Origin: Bin87 sp964502995
Lineage (GTDB): Bacteria > Chloroflexota > Dehalococcoidia > Lucifugimonadales > UBA3495
Direction: 5' to 3'
NCBI GenBank assembly: GCA_964502995.1
Contig: CAZCZB010000002.1
Span: 81,540 to 145,539, forward strand
DNA length: 64,000 bases
Positions within the stretch are counted from its first letter, which is position 1. Every line of letters starts with the position of its first letter. The position numbers and the translations under genes are program-made. Positions 24,959-33,457 of the stretch are shown here, one piece after another. The notes under the pieces were generated by a model. It made no database searches. It was not told where the DNA came from and saw only the letters and a program-made list of their open reading frames with translations.

Positions 24959-26089
24959 ATGTCCGGAAACCTGGGATCCGACCCTGTGCCCCAGTCTGTG
25001 ATTCAAGATCGCCTGGACGGCTTGCTTTTTCACCTGCGCGAAGCATCCGCACACCAGATTGGCTACCCCACCAACCAGACCCACGACAGTTCTGCGCTGC
25101 TCCCGTTCCTGGATTTCTCGATCAACAACGTGGGAGACCCGTTCCACGCCAGCAACTACTGGAGCAACTCTCACGCCTTCGAACGTGAGGTCGTCGGCCG
25201 GTTCGCGGACTTGATGCGCATCGATTCCGACGACGCGTGGGGGTATGTCACGTCGGGCGGAACGGAGGGGAACATGTACGGGCTTTACCTGGCCCGCGAA
25301 CTGTTTCCCAACGCGATGTTTTACTTCTCCGAAGAGACGCACTACAGCGTTTTGAAAAACGTCCGCGTGCTGAACGCTCGCCACATCATGATCCGGCGGC
25401 AGCCAAACGGCGAGATCGACTACGACGACCTGCGCGACATGATTCGCGTCAACCGCGACCTGCCGGTGGTCGTCATGGCCAACGTCGGCACCACCATGCG
25501 CGGCGCGATTGACGACATACCCCGGATTCGGCGCATCCTCGACGACCTGGCGATTACCAGTTCATACATCCACGCCGACGCCGCCCTCAGCGGTATGATC
25601 CTGCCCTTTGTCGATGATCCGCAGCCCTACGGGTTCGACGCGGGCATCGACAGCGTTTCGGTCAGCGGGCACAAGATGATCGGCGCGCCCCTGCCCTGCG
25701 GCGTTGTGCTGACCAAAAAACAATACGTGGAACGGGTGGGCCGAGCCATCGAGTACGTGGGCGTCCAGGACACCACACTGTCGGGTTCCCGCAACGCATT
25801 CACCCCCCTGCTGCTGTGGCATGCCTTCGCCCGTTATGGCGACGCGGGATTCAGGCAGTTGGTGGCCGGGAGTCTGGACACCGCCGAATACGCGGTGGGA
25901 CAGTTCAACGAGCGAGGCATACCGGCATGGCGACACAAAAATTCCGTCACGGTCGTGTTCCCTCGGCCCGCTCCGGAGGTTTTCCTCAAATGGCAGATGG
26001 CCCCGGAGGGAGAGATCACCCACATCATCACCATGCCCCACGTCACCCGAGCCATGATCGACGAGCTTGTGGCCGACTGCGCCCGCTGA
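24959..26089 (+). CDS. hdc: Histidine decarboxylase, PLP-dependent
   Basis: A fold-type I (group II) PLP decarboxylase that converts histidine to histamine. Its 376 residues match the bacterial Hdc family of about 380. Segments typical of Morganella-type enzymes are all present: TSGGTEGNMYG, SEETHYSVLKN with the PLP-stacking His, QPNGEIDYDDL, HADAALSGMILPFVDD, and the Schiff-base lysine at about residue 239 in SVSGHKMIGAPLPCG. GGAGG lies 10 nt before the ATG. It starts 2 bp from a divergent hydrolase and is followed by an ACT-domain gene. Why a free-living bacterium makes histamine here is unclear, and the substrate should be tested. Confidence 0.88.
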   Translation: MSGNLGSDPVPQSVIQDRLDGLLFHLREASAHQIGYPTNQTHDSSALLPFLDFSINNVGDPFHASNYWSNSHAFEREVVGRFADLMRIDSDDAWGYVTSGGTEGNMYGLYLARELFPNAMFYFSEETHYSVLKNVRVLNARHIMIRRQPNGEIDYDDLRDMIRVNRDLPVVVMANVGTTMRGAIDDIPRIRRILDDLAITSSYIHADAALSGMILPFVDDPQPYGFDAGIDSVSVSGHKMIGAPLPCGVVLTKKQYVERVGRAIEYVGVQDTTLSGSRNAFTPLLLWHAFARYGDAGFRQLVAGSLDTAEYAVGQFNERGIPAWRHKNSVTVVFPRPAPEVFLKWQMAPEGEITHIITMPHVTRAMIDELVADCAR

Positions 26090-26102
26090 GGAGCTATTCA
26101 CC

Positions 26103-26513
26103 TTGAATCAATCTCTCAACACCAACCGCATCGTCGTGATGGCCGAAAATGAAGTGGGCGTGATTGCCGATATCACCAGCGTTCTCGCCGCTGAGAACAT
26201 CAACCTCGAATCCATCAACACGGAAACCACCAGCGAACGCGGCGCGGTGATCCTGACCGTGGACAACTACGACCGCGCTCTTTACGTGCTCAACCAGGCG
26301 GGATTCAAGGCGGTGGGCGACGACTCGCTGGTGATCCGTCTGGCCGACGAACCGGGCGCTCTGGCTAACGTGGCAGACCGGTTGAAACAGGCCGGCGTCA
26401 ACATCCAGAGCATGCACATCCTGAACCGCCGCGACGGGCACGCCATGATCGCCCTTGCCACCGACAACAGCGCCCTGGCCCGCCAATCGATCGGCAGCGA
26501 CCTGATCGTCTGA
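26103..26513 (+). CDS. Tandem ACT-domain protein
   Basis: A 136-residue protein composed of two ACT domains and nothing else. The first begins NRIVVMAENEVGVIADITSVLAAENINLESI, the second VIRLADEPGALANVADRLKQAGVNIQSMHI. ACT domains bind amino acids and regulate enzymes. Standalone ACT-ACT proteins act as feedback sensors. The start is TTG at 26103, with GGAG about 8 nt upstream, and the gene begins 13 nt after hdc. An obvious hypothesis is that it senses histidine or another amino acid and modulates Hdc or the adjacent hydroxylase. Confidence 0.82.
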   Translation: MNQSLNTNRIVVMAENEVGVIADITSVLAAENINLESINTETTSERGAVILTVDNYDRALYVLNQAGFKAVGDDSLVIRLADEPGALANVADRLKQAGVNIQSMHILNRRDGHAMIALATDNSALARQSIGSDLIV

Positions 26514-26557
26514 CCCATACGCTGTCGGCGCCAACTTTCAGCGACGGAGGAGTCCAC

Positions 26558-28012
26558 ATGCCAGCACGCACCGGAGCGGAATACATCGCCGGAATCAGAG
26601 ACCGTGCCGCGGACGTGTACATCGGCGGCGAACGGGTTGCGGACGTTACCCGACACCCCGCGTTCACCGGCGGGTTGCAGACGGTCGCCGGCCTGCTTGA
26701 CATGCAGCACGACACCGACACGCGCGATGAAATGACCTATGAATCCCCCACCACCGGCGACCCGGTCGGCCTGTCCTTCATCATGCCTCGCAATGCCGAC
26801 GACCTGGCGCGCCGGCGCACGATGATGCGCAACTGGGCCAGGTTCTCGTGCGGCATGATGGGTCGCACCCCCGACTTTCTCAACGTCGCCGTCATGTCCA
26901 TGGCCGCCGCCGCCGACTACAGCGGCCTGAACCGGCCGGAGTTCAAGCAGAACATCCTCAACTACTACGAGTACATCCGCGAAAACGACATCGTGATGAC
27001 CCACACGCTGGTCAACCTGCAGCGCAGCCGTTCGGTGGGCGCGACGCCTTTTGACGATCGCACCGAGGTGGCCCTGTCGGTGGTCAAGGAAACCGACGCC
27101 GGCATCATGGTGCGCGGCGCGCGGGTCCTTGCGACCCTTGGGCCGCTCTCTGACGAGATAGCCGTGTATCCCGCCCGCACGCGTCGGGTTCCCGCCGGCG
27201 AGGAGGGCAAGTACGCCTTTGGGTTCGCCATTCCGTGCAACACCGATGGGCTCAAGTTCCAGTGCCGGGACAGCGTCGATCTGGGACGCTCCCATTTCGA
27301 CCATCCCGCCGGCAGCCGGTTCGAGGAAATGGACGCCATCGTGTTCTTCGACGATGTCCTGGTTCCGTGGGAGCGGGTGTTCCTTTACAACGACGTGGCG
27401 CTGTGCAACCAGTGGGGCGAGCGCACCAACCGCAACGCGCACACCGGCCACCAGGTCGTCACCAAGAACGTGGTCAAGTGCGAATTCATGCTCGGATTGG
27501 CGACGCTGATGGTGGAAACCCTGGGTTCCGGCGAGATCCCGGCCACCCAGCAGATGATCGCAGAAATCATCGAAAACCTGGAGATCACCAGGGCTCTGCT
27601 GGCCGCGTCCGAAGCCCAGGCATCCATGGACGAGTGGGGTATATTCTGCCCTGACTACCGGCCCCTGCTGGTCGCCCGCAAAAAGATGATAGACATGTAC
27701 CCGCGCATGGCGGAGATCCTGCACTTCCTGGGTTCCAGCAGCCTGATGGCGCTGCCCGCCGAGGCCGACCTGAACGGCCCGTTGGCCGACGACATACACC
27801 GGTACATGGATACCGACACCGCCACCGCCGAGCAGCGCATCCGCCTGTTCCGGCTGGCCTGGGACGTGTCGTGCAGCGCGTTCGGCAGCCGGCAAACGCT
27901 GTACGAGCGATACTTCGGCGGCGACGGCGCCCGCAACGCCGCCCTGCTGTACCAGATCTACGACCGAAGCGCGCAGCAGGAAATGGTCGAAGAGTTCCTC
28001 TCGCTGGAGTAA
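26558..28012 (+). CDS. 4-hydroxyphenylacetate 3-hydroxylase-family FADH2 monooxygenase (HpaB-like)
   Basis: A 484-residue two-component flavin monooxygenase. Such proteins use FADH2 from a partner reductase to hydroxylate aromatic rings. Family landmarks include RTGAEYIAGIRDRAADVYIGGERV, RNWARFSCGMMGRTPDF, the substrate loop THTLVNLQRS, MVRGARVLATLGPLSDEI, and FFDDVLVPWERVFLYND. GGAGG precedes the ATG. No HpaC flavin reductase is adjacent. It lies in the hdc-ACT-hpaB-MOSC run, so the ring hydroxylated could be an amine or imidazole-derived compound rather than 4-hydroxyphenylacetate; this is inference. Confidence 0.85.
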   Translation: MPARTGAEYIAGIRDRAADVYIGGERVADVTRHPAFTGGLQTVAGLLDMQHDTDTRDEMTYESPTTGDPVGLSFIMPRNADDLARRRTMMRNWARFSCGMMGRTPDFLNVAVMSMAAAADYSGLNRPEFKQNILNYYEYIRENDIVMTHTLVNLQRSRSVGATPFDDRTEVALSVVKETDAGIMVRGARVLATLGPLSDEIAVYPARTRRVPAGEEGKYAFGFAIPCNTDGLKFQCRDSVDLGRSHFDHPAGSRFEEMDAIVFFDDVLVPWERVFLYNDVALCNQWGERTNRNAHTGHQVVTKNVVKCEFMLGLATLMVETLGSGEIPATQQMIAEIIENLEITRALLAASEAQASMDEWGIFCPDYRPLLVARKKMIDMYPRMAEILHFLGSSSLMALPAEADLNGPLADDIHRYMDTDTATAEQRIRLFRLAWDVSCSAFGSRQTLYERYFGGDGARNAALLYQIYDRSAQQEMVEEFLSLE

Positions 28013-28017
28013 TCCGC

Positions 28018-28782
28018 ATGATCACCGTTGCCGAAATCAACATCGCCCCGGTCAAGTCGATGGCGTTGGCTCCGCTGCAATCGGCCCACTTTGACCTGGG
28101 CGGCATACTGGACGACCGGCGGTTCTATCTGGTCAACGCCCAGGGTCGTCTGCTGACCCGCCGGCAAGTGGGCAAACTGGGACAGTTGGTGTCGTCGTGG
28201 GATGCGGAGGCGGAACACCTGCGCATCGAGTTTCCGGGCGGGTCCGTGTTGGAAGGATCCCCGGACCTCGACCGGCCGGTCTGGACCATCGTGTGGGGTC
28301 GCCGCGTGCGCAGCCGTGCCCTCCAGGGCGACTGGATGCAGGCCATCAGCGAGTTCTGCGGCCAGCCCGCCACGCTGATGATGTCGGACCTGCCCTGCCA
28401 GGTTTTCGACGAGTTCCCGGTTTCGGTACTGTCCCGGGCGTCCGTAGAACGTCTGTCGTCTGAGATGGGAATGGCGGCAGACCAATGCCTGGAGACCGAC
28501 CGATTCCGGCCTACGCTTCTCCTCGACGGTTGCGAGGCCCACCAGGAAGACGGCTGGATGAACCGGACCATGTCCGTCGGAGATGCCGTGGTGCGCGTCC
28601 TGGCGCCCGACCCGCGCTGCGCCATCGTTGACCAGGACCCGGTGACCGGTGAGACCGACACCGAAACCGTCAGGTCGATCCTGGGGTACCGCCCCAACGC
28701 GCTGGCCGCGTATTTCGGCGTGTACGGCATCGTCGAAAAACCCGGCAGGGTCAGCGTCGGCGACACGGTGAGCATCGGGTGA
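28018..28782 (+). CDS. MOSC-domain protein with N-terminal beta-barrel domain
   Basis: A 254-residue protein with an N-terminal MOSC-N beta-barrel (about 1-110) and a C-terminal MOSC domain. MOSC proteins such as YcbX and mARC bind a molybdenum cofactor and reduce N-hydroxylated compounds. The MOSC part has SVLSRASVERLSSEMG, RFRPTLLLDG and the Mo-ligand-type Cys in APDPRCAIVDQDPVTGE. The ATG at 28018 comes 6 nt after the hydroxylase stop, indicating an operon. A mARC-like activity beside a monooxygenase would fit handling of N- or ring-oxidised amines. Confidence 0.83.
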   Translation: MITVAEINIAPVKSMALAPLQSAHFDLGGILDDRRFYLVNAQGRLLTRRQVGKLGQLVSSWDAEAEHLRIEFPGGSVLEGSPDLDRPVWTIVWGRRVRSRALQGDWMQAISEFCGQPATLMMSDLPCQVFDEFPVSVLSRASVERLSSEMGMAADQCLETDRFRPTLLLDGCEAHQEDGWMNRTMSVGDAVVRVLAPDPRCAIVDQDPVTGETDTETVRSILGYRPNALAAYFGVYGIVEKPGRVSVGDTVSIG

Positions 28783-28797
28783 ACGGCAACCCTGCGT

Positions 28798-28826
28798 TTG
28801 CCACCTTTCGCCGCAAACCCTAGAAT
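28798..28826 (+). promoter_or_regulatory. Predicted sigma-70-type promoter
   Basis: TTGCCA (28798-28803), a 17-nt spacer and TAGAAT (28821-28826) lie upstream of the unknown gene at 28884 and the HNH gene after it. Confidence 0.55.
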
Positions 28827-28883
28827 GACCCAACGGTCCGGCGGCGCCCCGCGTGCAAATCACCCGGACAGGCGGTGAGAGCC

Positions 28884-29372
28884 ATGCGGATGCCGGGACA
28901 AAGACGGAGCCAGGAACCGGACGAGGTGGGCCAACGGGCCGGCCTGTTCGCCGAATCGATCCGCGACGGCGATATGGACCTGGCCTGGGCCATGCTCTCC
29001 AAGGAAACCCGCGGCATGCGCATGGGCGTATGGGCGACGCGCAACAGCATCGACATGCAGGTCGCCTACCGCGCGGCATACGATGCGAACCACCCGATGC
29101 GCCCCTCGCTGCTCGACGACTTCCGCACCACCGTTTTGCGCCTGTGGCCTCTTGAGGACCTGTCCGAACTGGCCGCCGCGCCCACCCGCTACGTCGACGA
29201 CGAGCACGCCTTCGTGTTCCTGCCCTTCGGGGTCAGGGATGAAACGGTGGTGCAGCACAGTCGCCTCATGTCCGGCCTGATGATCCCGATGCTGTACGAA
29301 GAAGCCCAGTGGCAGGTTGACCTGCCCGGCTGGCGGTTCCTGGACACCACCGGTTCGGGCAGCGATGGCTAG
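28884..29372 (+). CDS. Unknown soluble protein, 162 aa
   Basis: I do not recognise this family. The protein begins with an Arg-rich tail, then a helical segment GLFAESIRDGDMDLAWAMLSKETRGMRMGVWA. That resembles the opening helices of SnoaL/NTF2-like proteins, and a beta-containing C-terminal half follows. No signal peptide is present. A GTG start at 28875 is an alternative. It has its own predicted promoter, and its last codons overlap the HNH nuclease start by 8 bp, so the two are co-translated. Confidence 0.55.
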   Translation: MRMPGQRRSQEPDEVGQRAGLFAESIRDGDMDLAWAMLSKETRGMRMGVWATRNSIDMQVAYRAAYDANHPMRPSLLDDFRTTVLRLWPLEDLSELAAAPTRYVDDEHAFVFLPFGVRDETVVQHSRLMSGLMIPMLYEEAQWQVDLPGWRFLDTTGSGSDG

Positions 29373-29754
29373 ACGCCGGAACCGCACGCGATCCAGAGGG
29401 GTCCGGCCAACCGTTTCCTCGACCGGCGAATCTGCCGTCGATCATATCCGCGACGGCGCGCAGGTTCGCGCTCCCATCGACGGCATGTGCGCGTTATGTG
29501 AACGGCAGGTCGAGCGATACACCGTCCATCATCTGATCCCGAAGGCTCGCGGCGGCAAGTTCGGCCCGACCGCGCCGTTCTGCTCCACGTGCCACCGCCA
29601 GGTTCACGCCATGTTCTCCGAAACCACGCTGGCGGATGAACTGTACAGCGTGGAATTGCTGCGCGCCAATCAGCGTGTGGCCTCGTTCCTGCGCTGGATG
29701 CGCAAGCAGCGCGGCGCGGCATTCAGGGTACGGCGTGCGCGAGAGCGCGGGTAA
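29365..29754 (+). CDS. HNH endonuclease-family protein
   Basis: A 129-residue small nuclease. The N-terminal 30 residues are basic. The zinc-supported HNH core then reads C-x2-C (CALCERQ), YTVHHLIPKARGG with the catalytic His, and FCSTCHRQVHAMF, supplying the second C-x2-C and the final His. Such stand-alone HNH proteins are found in many bacteria with unclear roles, including restriction and repair. It overlaps the end of the preceding unknown gene. Nothing phage-like is nearby. Confidence 0.82.
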   Translation: MARRRNRTRSRGVRPTVSSTGESAVDHIRDGAQVRAPIDGMCALCERQVERYTVHHLIPKARGGKFGPTAPFCSTCHRQVHAMFSETTLADELYSVELLRANQRVASFLRWMRKQRGAAFRVRRARERG

Positions 29755-29807
29755 TGCAACAATGATGCCGTGATACCATGACAATACCCAAGGAGAACCA
29801 GGCGGTC

Positions 29808-30302
29808 ATGGCTAACGGATCAAAATTACCGAAAGAAGAGGTCGCCGCGGCGATACGCTCTGGACTGCGTGAAGGAAGGCAACCTGTTGACCTCCCACCC
29901 TCGGAAGCTGAAGAGAAAAGCGCAACCTACCGAGGCAACTTGGCCCACTACCTCCAACACGTCGAAATCAGCCTGAACCAGGGCGATCACCTGCAAGCCG
30001 CGGAAAAAGCCTGGGGCGCATACGCCCAGACGATCAAGAGCATCGCCGCAGAACATGGCCTCAGAGCTACTCACCACGCGAGCATTATCGGCGCCGCCGA
30101 TCGCATGGCCATATTGGCGGCTGATTACGATCCAGAAGCGGGTAATTTTCTGCGTCACGGGTTGTCCACTGCACGGAGTCTTCACCAACACTTCTACGAA
30201 AACGATCTTGCACCCCGGACCGTAGCAGAGAATGCAACCGAAGTGACGAATGTGATTCAGTTCCTGAGCGATTTGTTTTCCGGAGAAGACGACCCAGCAT
30301 GA
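29808..30302 (+). CDS. PaREP1/HEPN-like helical protein
   Basis: A soluble, all-helical protein of about 164 residues. The middle segment (ISLNQGDHLQAAEKAWGAYAQTIKSIAAEHGL) resembles the PaREP1/PaREP8 family, HEPN-fold helical bundles seen in archaea and Chloroflexota. No clear HEPN catalytic R-x4-6-H motif stands out. The start is uncertain: AAGGAG sits 12 nt before the ATG at 29808, and an ATG at 29778 is an alternative. Its stop overlaps the next ATG (ATGA), so translation is coupled to the FAD oxidoreductase, which hints at a shared function. Confidence 0.6.
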   Translation: MANGSKLPKEEVAAAIRSGLREGRQPVDLPPSEAEEKSATYRGNLAHYLQHVEISLNQGDHLQAAEKAWGAYAQTIKSIAAEHGLRATHHASIIGAADRMAILAADYDPEAGNFLRHGLSTARSLHQHFYENDLAPRTVAENATEVTNVIQFLSDLFSGEDDPA

Positions 30303-31501
30303 CCAGGGCCGACGAAACGGCCGATGTGGTGATCGTCGGCGGTGGTGTGATGGGTTGCAGCATCGCCTGCAACCTGGCGATAACGGCGGACGCCCACGGC
30401 CTGCGCCGCATCGTTCTGCTGGAACGTGACACCCTCGGATGCGGTTCCACCGGACGCAGCAGCGGAGCGGTACGCATGCACTACTCCACGGCGGTCAACG
30501 CGGAACTCGCCTGGCGGAGCCTGCAAATCTTCCGAAACTTCGACCGCGTCATCGGCGGCGACTGCGGATTCGTCGAAACGGGATACCTGGTTTTCGCCGG
30601 CCCTGACGACCTGGATTCCTTCCGGTCTAACATCGCAACCCAGCAATCGGTTGGTGTGATCACCGACATCATCGGCGCACCCGACGCCGCCGCCCTGGCC
30701 CCGGGTTTCGCGGTCGAAGACGCCGCCGCCATCGCCTACGAACCCTATTCCGGGCACGCCGACGCATCGGGCACGGCCTACGCCTATGCTACCCGCGCCC
30801 GTTCGGAGGGCGTTTCCATCCGCCTGCAAACACCCGCCCGGTCCATTGAGACCAGCCGGGACGGCAGCAGGGTTGCGGCGGTCATCGCCACTGACGGCAC
30901 GCGGATCGAGACGCCCAACGCGGTGGTCGCGACGGGCCCATGGTCCGCAGGGTTCCTTGCCGACCACGGCATCGACGCGCCGTTGCAGGCGACGCGCCAC
31001 GAGGTGCTGCACTTCCGTAGGCCTCTGGATCTGGTGCCGCACCATCCCGGCGGTGTGGATATCACCAACCGCATCTACTTCCGCCCGGAGGGTACGGACC
31101 TTACCCTGGTTGGCAACGGCAACCATTCGGATTTGGTGTACGACCCGGACGTGTTTGCCCAGCGAGCCAGTCCGGATTTCATTCAGGACGTGTGGCAGCG
31201 ACTCGCCCGTCGCGTCCCTCCCCTCGCCGACGCTGAACTGGCGGCCGGCTACGCCGGCCTGTACACCAACACTCCGGACTCGCACCCCATCATGGATCGC
31301 TTCGATGGAATCGATGGCCTGTACCTTTGCACCGGGTTCAGCGGACACGGTTTCAAGCTGTCGCCCATGGTGGGCGTCCTGATGGCCGAACTCATCGGAA
31401 ACGGCGCGGCCAGCGCCATGGACATTACACCGCTGCGATTCTCCCGTTTCGCCGAGGGCGATATGAATAATACCGGTTACGGTTTCGACGTGCTGGTCTG
31501 A
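30299..31501 (+). CDS. FAD-dependent amino-acid/amine oxidoreductase (DAO family)
   Basis: A 400-residue flavoprotein of the D-amino-acid oxidase/sarcosine oxidase superfamily. The dinucleotide-binding motif VVIVGGGVMGCSIACNLA is at the N-terminus. GSTGRSSGAVRMHYST near residue 45 is the flavin-contacting segment typical of sarcosine-oxidase-beta or glycine-oxidase-like enzymes. The C-terminal AGLYTNTPDSHPIMD and CTGFSGHGFKLSP complete the family. It oxidises a secondary or tertiary amine or an amino acid. It overlaps neighbours at both ends (ATGA and TGATG), forming a tightly coupled operon with a PaREP1-like gene and an ABC exporter. Confidence 0.85.
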   Translation: MTRADETADVVIVGGGVMGCSIACNLAITADAHGLRRIVLLERDTLGCGSTGRSSGAVRMHYSTAVNAELAWRSLQIFRNFDRVIGGDCGFVETGYLVFAGPDDLDSFRSNIATQQSVGVITDIIGAPDAAALAPGFAVEDAAAIAYEPYSGHADASGTAYAYATRARSEGVSIRLQTPARSIETSRDGSRVAAVIATDGTRIETPNAVVATGPWSAGFLADHGIDAPLQATRHEVLHFRRPLDLVPHHPGGVDITNRIYFRPEGTDLTLVGNGNHSDLVYDPDVFAQRASPDFIQDVWQRLARRVPPLADAELAAGYAGLYTNTPDSHPIMDRFDGIDGLYLCTGFSGHGFKLSPMVGVLMAELIGNGAASAMDITPLRFSRFAEGDMNNTGYGFDVLV

Positions 31502-32445
31502 TGCAACGCCCATCCGGGGATTCAACCAATCCCGCCGTTGAGGTTTCCGGCCTGACCCGGCGGTTCAGGCGCGTGCTTGCGGTCAACGACGTCGATCTCA
31601 CTATCCCGTCGGGCGGTGTGTACGGCCTGTTGGGACCCAACGGTTCGGGCAAGACCACCCTGCTCTCCATGCTGGCCGGGTTCCTGACCCCGACCGCCGG
31701 CGACATCAAGCTCCTGGGCCAAACGGGCGCAGCCGGACTGGGTCAGGCCCGCTCGCGGGTCGGCGCGATGATCGAGCGGCCCATATTCTGGCCGTACCTG
31801 TCCTGCCGCGACAACATCAAATGCCTCCACGGATTGTATGGCTGCGGGGACGATGAGGACGAAATCCAGCGCCTGCTGGAATTGGTCAATTTGGACGGCG
31901 ACGCGGCCCGGCGAAAGTTCGGCGCGTGTTCAACGGGCATGAAGCAAAGGCTGGCCATTGCCGCGACCCTTATCGGCAATCCCTCGCTTTTGATCCTCGA
32001 CGAGCCGACCAACGGCCTGGACCCCACGGGCATCGTGGAAGTCCGGGAGTTGATCCGCGACCTGGCCGGCCCCGGCGAGTCGCGCACGGTGATTCTGGCC
32101 AGCCACCTGCTGAACGAGGTTGAGCAGGTTTGCGATCAGGTCGGCGTGATGGCCCGAGGCCGGCTCATGTATTCCGGCCGGGTTGCGGACATGCTGGGAC
32201 AGTCGCTGGTGAGGATTCGCACCACCGACGACGCCAAAGCGGCGGAATCGTTGGCAGCCGGCGGATGGTCCGTGGAACGGGACGGCAGCGACGGCCTTGA
32301 CGTGGGAACCTCGCCCGGCTCCGAGTGGGAAGTCAGCCGCGCCCTGGCCGAGGCCGGCATCTATATCCATGAGATGCGATCCCTCGGCAGTTCGCTGGAA
32401 GCGGGTTTCCTGGAAGTCACCGCTGGTCAGGCGGAACAATCATGA
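31501..32445 (+). CDS. ABC transporter ATP-binding protein (ABC-2 type)
   Basis: A 314-residue ATPase of the drug/Na+-export ABC branch. It shows Walker A GPNGSGKTTLL, a signature region CSTGMKQRLAIA in place of LSGGQ (usual in this branch), and Walker B LLILDEPTNGLDP. The switch His is in LASHLLNEVEQ. The C-terminal 80 residues form the regulatory extension seen in ABC-2 ATPases. It is coupled to the permease by a 4-nt overlap and upstream to the oxidoreductase by TGATG. Confidence 0.92.
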   Translation: MQRPSGDSTNPAVEVSGLTRRFRRVLAVNDVDLTIPSGGVYGLLGPNGSGKTTLLSMLAGFLTPTAGDIKLLGQTGAAGLGQARSRVGAMIERPIFWPYLSCRDNIKCLHGLYGCGDDEDEIQRLLELVNLDGDAARRKFGACSTGMKQRLAIAATLIGNPSLLILDEPTNGLDPTGIVEVRELIRDLAGPGESRTVILASHLLNEVEQVCDQVGVMARGRLMYSGRVADMLGQSLVRIRTTDDAKAAESLAAGGWSVERDGSDGLDVGTSPGSEWEVSRALAEAGIYIHEMRSLGSSLEAGFLEVTAGQAEQS

Positions 32446-33239
32446 CTAACGCTGCCGCCAACCTGATCCGTTGGGAATGGTTCCGCCTGACACGGAGGGT
32501 AGGTTTTTGGGTGTATGTCGGGCTGATGGCCGCCTCCATGGCTGTCATCCTCGGGGGCACGACCGCGTTCCAAAAGTTGGTTCAGGACTCTCCGCGCATC
32601 AGCGCCGCCGGCTATGTGGGATTGACCGGCGACATCCTGTTCACTTTCGGCCCCTTCCTGGCCATCATTCTGGCGTCGATACTGTTCGGCGGCGAATTTG
32701 GATGGGGCACCTGGCGCGTCATGCTGGCGCGAGGATTGCCGCGCCCCCTGGCGATCATCGCCAAGCTTCTGCTGGCCGTAGCGATACTCCTGTCCGTTTG
32801 GGTGATCGCCTGGTGCCTGTCCGCCGTGGTCGGGTTGATCGCCGGCGACCACGCCCCCGGCGTGGATGACCCAGGTTGGGGCGGCGCGACGATCACGCTT
32901 CTGGTCGGCCTGGTTGTGGCCTGCGTGTATTTGACCCTGGCCGCGCTGCTTGGCGTGGCGGGAATGTCGTCCGCAGTGGCAATCGGGGTGGGCATCGGCA
33001 TCATTTTCGCCGAGTCCACCGCATATCCGTTGGCCGAACTGGCCGCCGAGTTTTTCCTGGAGTTCGATTTGCACCGGTTCACCCGGTGGACCCTGTGGGG
33101 CGCCGCCCGCGGACTCAAGGGAAGCGACGACCTCAACCCGTTCGTTTTCCTGCCGACGCTGCTGGCGTACGCTGCGCTGTTCATCGGACTGACGCTCTAT
33201 GTGTTCAACCGGCGCGACGTGGGCAGCGGCAACGGTTAG
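32442..33239 (+). CDS. ABC-2 type transporter permease
   Basis: A 265-residue inner-membrane permease with about six hydrophobic segments. It begins with LIRWEWFRLTRRVGFWVYV, the usual entry of this family. It has FLAIILASILFGGEFGWGTWRVMLARGLPR between the second and third segments, a loop-helix motif typical of ABC-2 permeases. With the preceding ATPase it should form an exporter. The substrate is unknown. It ends the coupled operon; about 220 bp without a gene follow. Confidence 0.87.
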   Translation: MTNAAANLIRWEWFRLTRRVGFWVYVGLMAASMAVILGGTTAFQKLVQDSPRISAAGYVGLTGDILFTFGPFLAIILASILFGGEFGWGTWRVMLARGLPRPLAIIAKLLLAVAILLSVWVIAWCLSAVVGLIAGDHAPGVDDPGWGGATITLLVGLVVACVYLTLAALLGVAGMSSAVAIGVGIGIIFAESTAYPLAELAAEFFLEFDLHRFTRWTLWGAARGLKGSDDLNPFVFLPTLLAYAALFIGLTLYVFNRRDVGSGNG

Positions 33240-33292
33240 ACTCGGTACCGTCCGTTCAATGGGATGATGGGTGTACTGGTGGATCAATCGGC

Positions 33293-33298
33293 TATAAT
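33293..33298 (+). promoter_or_regulatory. TATAAT -10 element upstream of the M20 amidohydrolase
   Basis: TATAAT followed by GCCGCC lies 160 nt before the start at 33458, in an otherwise featureless 220-bp gap. No convincing -35 is present. Confidence 0.38.
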
Positions 33299-33457
33299 GC
33301 CGCCTGACGGAGTGAAAAATCCAACCCCCATCGCATCGGCCTCGACCGGGTTTCGAATTACACCCCAATCCCAGCGGCCAGCAGGCCGTCCCTGTCCTTT
33401 GCCAAAGGCCCACCTCGTCGATTCTCCGCATCCCGGGCCAACCCGGAAGGAACAACA

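Noticed and set aside
26282..27895. A 537-codon minus-strand open frame opposite the HpaB-like gene
   Set aside because: It has a low-complexity His/Gly/Val/Ala composition and no motifs, while the opposite strand encodes a clear flavin monooxygenase.
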